Assembly: GCA_029532415.1 (NCBI GenBank)
Contig: JAQOTA010000062.1
Location: forward strand, 992,001 to 1,056,000
Length of the DNA stretch: 64,000 nucleotides
Source of the DNA: Marasmius tenuissimus
Taxonomy: Eukaryota; Basidiomycota; Agaricomycetes; Agaricales; Marasmiaceae
Direction: 5' to 3'
Shown here: positions 58,365-64,000 of the stretch, in pieces
How the letters are laid out: every line of letters begins with the position of its first letter
Position numbering within the stretch: position 1 is the stretch's first letter
Notes under the pieces: model-generated
Database searches by the model: none
What the model was told of the DNA's origin: nothing
What the model saw: only the letters and a program-made list of their open reading frames with translations
Made by a program: the position numbers and the translations under genes

Positions 58365-61300
58365 CTATTGTTTAAACGAATTCCACGCCTCGTTCAACGT
58401 TCCAAAAACCCCTTGTGCCAACATCTTCTGCTCAACAGTGAACGTGCCGGCACTCAGCTTATCCGGATGAACCTTTGCTATGGCCTTCATATATTTCACC
58501 TTCACCTGGCTTTCCGTGACCAGCTCATGCATACCCCACTTTGGTACTCCCAATTCTGGCCATAACATCATGTCTAGTGATGCCAGCAGCGCCCGGAGAT
58601 TGGCTTCCTTTCCTGCTTTCCAGGCGAGCAGCTTGGCATCCACACTATCCTTCAAAGCGTGCTTTTCCGCGTCCTCATTCTCCGCGACCATATTGGCCTC
58701 GCGCAAAGACTTCAATGCTTCCGAATTTGCCGGCGTCGGGGTCGCGACCTTGGGCTTCGGTCGTGGCGGTGGAGGTCTTGATTTCGGTGGCTCGGGGTTC
58801 TTCTCCTGGTTCACCATCCTCCTACACCTACCGGCACCTCTCACACCCTCGCTCCTGGTGCTTTGCCCCGCCCAGTCGGCTCCAGCCAACTTCTCCCAGT
58901 CCTTGCCGGCTTCCTCCCATCTCTCCTTGCCCTCGAGTGCTTCAGCTCGTCGCTTCCATGCTTTGACGATTGCATCGCCCAGGTTGACGTCCAGTTCGAC
59001 GCCTTTGAGATCACCCCCTTCCCCTCCTTCCACAACCCCTCGTATGACTCCAGTTCCCGATCCCACCAACTCGACAACCCTGCCCGCGTCCTCTATCACA
59101 CCAGAAGAGTTTCCATTTTTCAGTCTTGCTAACGCCCTAATCAACATGAGAAGAACATATCAGCGGCCGCTTGACACAAGCACGAAGAGCGCGATAACGT
59201 ACCGGTTATTGAACAAGGAAATCGTCACCGCCTGCCCACGAGGCAAACACTCTATAGCTTTTGTATACTCTCCCTCTGCCGCAGGGAAATCCCCGAGCTT
59301 GAAGAACGATGTCCCTTTTGCCCTATGCACTGACGAAGTGCGTAATGCTGTAGCGGAAGCGGAAACTCGTGATGTTGGGTGGGGTTCAGACTTTGGTCTT
59401 GGTGGAAGGGCAGGTTGCCTTGTGGAGGGAGCACTTCCGTTCGAGGCAGAAGCATCAGGCTTTGGCCTGCCGTGTCGGAATCGTGAAACGTAGGCGGTAG
59501 ACGCAGGTTCGGCGGGTTTGACTGGCTCGGGAGCTGGGGAAAAGAGATCGACTTCTGGTTCTGGTTCCGGTTGGGGTTGTTGAGGTGGTCTTCCGTTGCG
59601 TCCGTTGGCATGACTCTCCCTGGGGCGTTCCTGCCCGTCTTCATCGTCCACGAATCGTTCCCTTTCTCTCACCTGCTGTCTGTTATTGGGAGCGGCTCTG
59701 GATGATCTGGCCTGTGGCTCCTCGTCGTCGCCTGTGGAGTCCTCCTTCCACCATTTGGGCCGGCCATCCCCTGGCGCCGTTGTTGGTTTCTGCCTCTCAC
59801 TTGCTCCGACACGTTCCTCATAGACCTAGTGAAATGTAAGACAAGAAAAATCGTTACAAGGCCAACGACAGCTTGCCTTCTGAACCCTCTCCCCGGCTAC
59901 CTTTTGCACATCCTTCCACGCTGCATTTGCTCTGTTGAACCAGGTCATCCCAATCGTCGACGCTTGAGCCAACAATTTATCCGCTTGCTCAGAAACGTTG
60001 GTGGGTGTACCATTCCCGCTTCCTCTTTCCCTATCCCGAGGTGAGGTCGTACTCGTGCGTTCAAGGTCAGACCTGCCACGATCGGCATTTGGTCGTCCGC
60101 TGGATGGTCTTCTCGGAAGCTCGGGAGGTTCGCGATACCTGTCTTCCGCATCCGGCGTCGATCTCCTACTTCCATGTCTCCCGCCCTCATCGCCTCCAGC
60201 CGCATCATTCGAAATCAAAAACTCGAGAGCGGCTTGAACGTCTTCCCCTGATTCGGTCGCTGCGAGAGCTGCCTTTGCCTGCGAGATCGAGAAGCCCATT
60301 TCCACGAGTTGTCCGAGAATGTGTGGAGGAGGGGAAGAAGTGCGTGAAACGGGTTTATTGGGAACGCGATTCGAACGCGTAGACGTGGGCCGTGGAGGTG
60401 TCTAGATGAGTATGATGACTGAGTTATGGAAGAGAACTTGTAGAGCTGTAGAATACTACCTTAGGTCTGGATTGAACGGGCTTCCCCAAGTCCCCCAATA
60501 TATCGTCCTCGGCCGTTGCCTCTGTATGTCTGCCCACTAATTCATCTCCATCTTCGCGATTTCCCCAGTCGAAATCGCGGCTGGGAGAGTCTGTCCTGCC
60601 TGCATTCGGGTTGTTCGTATCACCGAATCCGTCTAACTCCCATAGAGACCCTTGTGAGCGCATATTAGTTGGCGCTGGTGCCGCTGAGTTCGCTCGCGGG
60701 GGTGCGGTCTTTGTCGTAGGGGGTGCTGAAGAGAAGTCATCGAGTCCCCAGTCGTCATCGGTTGACGATGAAACGGCGGTAACCGTGCTCTTCGCGGTCG
60801 GAGCTGCTGATGTCGAAGCGATCCCGAACCCCCAGTCATCGTCGACAGCGCTAGCCTTCGCTTGATGCGTCGCCAAGGATGCTGATGAACCACCACCACT
60901 TCCGAGCATATCCAGTCCATCCCAAGCAGCGTCCTGTTTCTTCTTCGCGGCCTGATCTTGAATGAACTTATTTTGCCTCTCCTTCTCCGCTTGTGCGGCC
61001 CTTTGTGCCATTGTCATGTTTCGACCTGAACCAGAGAGCGCACTGGATCCAAATAACCCATCGAAAGCATCCCCTCCAAGAGAGCCCGAGGATTCAGTCT
61101 TCTTGACGGGTGGAGGTTGTGCATACCCTGCAGGTGTTCCAGCTCTCGATCCTGACCTCGGTGTGTTAGAATGAGAACCTGACGCGGACAATTGCGAAAA
61201 GAGATCGTTCGAATTGTGCCGTCTCTGTTGTGCATCGCTGCCCAAGGCTGATGAGGAGTTGTTGAACAGGGCATTCGAATTCGAGGAAGATAGGGATCCC

Positions 61301-61365
61301 AGGGTTTTGTTATTGGTTTTGGACGATGGCGTAGAGCTCCAAAGGTCGGCGAAGGAGTCGGACAT
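58365..61365 (-). CDS. SWA2: Auxilin-like clathrin-uncoating factor (UBA-TPR-J)
   Basis: Homologue of yeast Swa2, which recruits Hsp70 to clathrin coats and strips them from vesicles. Exons 61,365-60,460, 60,401-59,877, 59,825-59,203 and 59,136-58,365 give 941 residues. The N-terminal 300 residues are Ser-rich and disordered with acidic DDDWG/DFDWG motifs, a likely clathrin or adaptor-binding region. A UBA domain lies at about 330-366 (LVEMGFSISQAKAALAATES). TPR-like helices begin at about 645 (AKGTSFFKLGDFPAAEGEYT). The C-terminal J domain carries the HPD tripeptide (AIAKVHPDKLSAGTF). Intron 2 must begin with GC (AAG|GCAAGC) to keep frame. Divergent from COX16, with 189 bp between the starts. 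Confidence 0.92.
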
Positions 61366-61554
61366 TGTGCTTTACAGATCTCTCGAGCCCGCGAGTACTA
61401 GTTTTGAATGAGAAATTATCCGAGAACAAAGCGGTGAAAGATTGAGTTGGCAATGGCAGTGAGCCCCCCGCGGTGCAATGGGCATTGCCATCAAATATTT
61501 CCCGCACGGCCCGGTCACTATCATCACAACCTCCATGAGCAGGACCAAACCGCG

Positions 61555-62024
61555 ATGGCCTTCGAGTCCAAACCTCTGAATCCCACTAAACTCAATCGAA
61601 CTATCCAACAAAAGCCATGGCTCTTCGGGATACCCTTCGTTCTCCTCATGGTAGCAGCATCATATGGAATGACAACCTTCACCCAAACGCGATATGACCT
61701 CCACGACCAAAAGGTCAAAAAGGCGCGTATTCAGTTCGCTTCAAACTCGAAATACAATCTCTACTGATCTCTTCATGAGTAGGTGACAAAGGAGCAGGAG
61801 TTGAAGTTGGATAAGAACAGGAGGAAATTCGACATTCGGGAGGAATACTACGTGAGTAATAACCCTCCTTCTTTCGTGATACCCTCTCAATCATAGTTTT
61901 GGGATAGAAATTGAGTGCCGAGGCAGATAATAACTGGGAAATCAAGAGGATAGGGCGACCGAAGGGCTTACCAGAATGGGGAGTTCCACCGACAGAGCCT
62001 CCACCAGAAGACTCAAAATCATAA
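61555..62024 (+). CDS. COX16: Cytochrome c oxidase assembly protein Cox16
   Basis: Inner mitochondrial membrane protein needed for assembly of complex IV. Exons 61,555-61,722 (or -61,713), 61,783-61,851 and 61,908-62,024 encode about 115-118 residues, the family size. Visible features: TIQQKPWLFGIPFVLLMVAA with one membrane span, QTRYDLHDQKVK, KEQELKLDKNRRKFDIREEY and a conserved C-terminal NNWEIKRIGRPKGLPEWGVP. The first donor is ambiguous: GT at 61,714 drops three residues, while GC at 61,723 keeps the KVKK-VTKEQEL join seen in relatives. Converges on the peroxiredoxin gene, with 201 bp between stops. Confidence 0.9.
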
Positions 62025-62225
62025 ACATTACCATGCGCTCCGCACCTGTCGCCCACTTCCCACAGTTTGCAACGAGAGCCTTGATATAGGTTGGACCTGG
62101 ACGGTACACAACCCGCGTTCTCAGTGCGAACTGCGGATCTTGTAAGACGTAGAATACATAGTTCATTTTTTCCGCGCAATCCTCCTACAGTAAAATACAG
62201 ACTGAAATAAAGATCTAGAAGTAAC

Positions 62226-63323
62226 TTAGGACAATTGGGCCAAGACGGTCTTCGCGTCGGTGACGGTGACCTTGGTGGGATCCTCCTCAACGGCGACGGT
62301 CTCAACAGTGGTGCCGTTGAGAATGACGACAGCACGCTGAGTGAAGTGCATTCACGTAGTTGCGACAGGAAGTAAAGTGGGTGTGAAAAGATGGGAAGAA
62401 GTGGGAACTTTCTCAGCATTGGACATGAGCACGTTAGAACGACAGTACACACCTTAGCACGAGGACCACCGAACACAGGGGTAGCGTCGAATAACAAGCC
62501 GAATGCACTGGTGAGCTGACCCTTGTCGTCGGCGTAGAACTTGACATCTTGAGAATCGGAGACATATGCGTCAGCACTAAGGCAACGATCATCGAATATT
62601 GATACGCACCAGTACCGCCGGGTGCGAGCTGTTCTTTCCATGCCCTGTGATTTAGAATAGCATCAGTAGACGTTCAGGATGAGGGCTATGAATGGGTGTG
62701 TTCGGATTGTGGTAGTCAACTGGGGGAGATTGGACGCCTGAATCGAGGGTATATGCACACGGACAAACAGCGGTCCAAGGCTACCTTCCAGCTCTACCAC
62801 AATGTCCGCCATCTATACGCCTGAGGAAATACACTTACTTCAAGGCGAATACGTCGTTGACAGCAACGACATAGACGTTGGAGACACCCTTGGCCTTGAA
62901 CTCAGCAGCGCTGTCAATGTATTTGGGGACCTAAGGAAACAGTAAGATCAGAATCGAGGTCCTCCAGTTTCAGAGCAAACCAAGAGATAGAAATGAGAGT
63001 GCAAGGTCCTACGACCTAAATGAGGCCGCCCGAAGTGCCCCCAATCCAATCCAACGGGATCGATCTCGATCGATACTTCCAGCGGGTTTCCCATTTCAAA
63101 AGGATCCGGCTCTCACCTGTCCTGTGCAAGTTCCAGAGAAGGCACCGGGAACGAAAAGGATGACGGTCTTTCCCTCAAGCTTTGGGGTAACAGGTTCGAA
63201 GGGGCTCTCCTCCTTCACCGGGTGACTGGTGACGGTAGAGCCAGGCTTGACTTGGGCAACGCTGAGAGCGCTGGCAAGAGCAGAGTGGGCCGTCTGTGCA
63301 ACAGATGCGAGAACGGAGGCCAT
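62226..63323 (-). CDS. Type-2 (Prx5/PMP20-like) peroxiredoxin
   Basis: Thiol peroxidase reducing H2O2 and alkyl hydroperoxides. Exons 63,323-63,117, 62,930-62,839, 62,644-62,610, 62,547-62,453 and 62,336-62,226 join to 179 residues. The catalytic site reads LFVPGAFSGTCTGQVPKYI, with Ser where most relatives have Thr in the PxxxTxxC motif. Downstream are VSNVYVVAVNDVFALKAWKE, DVKFYADDKGQLTSAFGLLF and RAVVILNGTTVETVAVEEDP. The first 25 residues (ASVLASVAQTAHSALASAL) form an Ala/Ser-rich helix that could be a weak mitochondrial leader or a cytosolic extension. There is no SKL-type peroxisomal tail (ends LAQLS). Confidence 0.92.
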
Positions 63324-64000
63324 TTTTGTTGGAGAGTTTGGTGAGATTGAGAGTTTTGGTAGTGGTGGTTGATGGAAGGGAAACTAAGGAAACGGTCTCT
63401 GTGAGCTGGCCCTTTTATCTGAGAAGGATCAATGACATCACGCGCTCGAGGGAACAGATGAAAAATCAAAATGTCGAACATCCGCGATAGTCTGACGATT
63501 CTCGCGTATGAACATCCATATTCCGTCCGGACTCAGCTCTTCGATGAGCACGTCCTAAACTGACAGTTCCGCATCGTTGAGCATGCTTTTGTCAGAATTC
63601 TCCACATGGACCTACTCGCTACCCACCCATCACCATTTATGATTTCGATGGGATTCAAGGAGGGTTATAAAGCACTGCAGGCAATGATAACGATAAATGA
63701 TTCAATATACTACAACTCGATAGCGACGGGGCCTTTACTCACCAAATTTATCCGTCTGAAAAATATCTTGATCCTCAACGAAGGTGGATGGAAATGAGGT
63801 GGGTCATCTTCAGTTGGCCAGCTTTCGTTCTTAGGACGACGTCCCTTCCAATCAGAGCCCCACTTTTAGTACGAGGGGTTTCCGGACCTTCCGACTCGGA
63901 CATCGGATCGTTTAAGGCAGGAATCTCCTTTGCAAGGTCTCTTGAAGCCAGTACAGTCAAACTGGGTCCAAATTTTGGTTGTCTGTGGATTGTGGCTGGG
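63324..64000. other. Upstream flank of the peroxiredoxin gene
   Basis: Holds the peroxiredoxin promoter (pyrimidine-rich on its coding strand) and then short unassignable frames to the window edge. Nothing else is supported. Confidence 0.4.

Noticed and set aside
58480..59493. 337-codon plus-strand frame across the SWA2 3' exons
   Set aside because: It reads antisense through the J domain and TPR exons and crosses the SWA2 intron; the minus-strand protein has clear domains.

Overview
The window is basidiomycete nuclear DNA, most likely from an Agaricomycete (mushroom-forming fungus). Protein-coding genes are split by many introns of about 45-70 bp with GT..AG ends. The content is typical of that class: large NACHT STAND proteins, coiled-coil F-box proteins, a FunK1 kinase, Cyt-like (volvatoxin/delta-endotoxin family) genes, and conserved single-copy genes (SSZ1, DAP1, ADE12, BRO1, MDH1, SWA2/auxilin, COX16, peroxiredoxin). 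I cannot name the genus from the sequence. There is no rRNA, CRISPR or bacterial-type operon. tRNAs were only looked for by eye.

The left half (1-36 kb) is an accessory, repeat-rich region. It opens with a NACHT gene plus a wrecked F-box gene (copy A, 1-6.19 kb). The same pair recurs in the same orientation at 30.1-36.28 kb (copy B), so this is a direct segmental duplication spaced about 30 kb. In copy A the NACHT reading frame is open to the window edge and the F-box gene is shredded. In copy B the F-box gene is nearly whole, but both genes carry a premature stop. Between the copies lie pseudogenes (a VPS17 remnant, a flavin monooxygenase), two short inverted-repeat elements, a complete 4.5-kb DNA element with 342-bp inverted termini and a 6-bp target duplication, a serine-rich unknown gene and an intact FunK1 kinase gene.

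The right half (36.4-64 kb) is gene-dense and mostly housekeeping. In order: SSZ1 (ribosome-associated Hsp70), a divergent pair of Cyt-like pore-forming-toxin genes followed by a dead third copy, DAP1 (haem-binding, sterol pathway) divergent from ADE12 (purine synthesis), an unknown 243-aa protein, an F-box-like gene, BRO1 (ESCRT/endosome), an SNF2-family helicase, MDH1 (mitochondrial malate dehydrogenase), SWA2 (clathrin uncoating), COX16 (cytochrome oxidase assembly) and a type-2 peroxiredoxin.

Gene models were built by hand from reading-frame continuity, splice signals and family motifs. In most multi-exon models the exon lengths sum to an open frame, which supports the splice sites. The most unusual objects are the 4.5-kb element with unrecognised cargo, the duplicated NACHT/F-box block with opposite decay, the modular post-NACHT architecture, the Cyt-like cluster, and a 6-nt microexon in MDH1.
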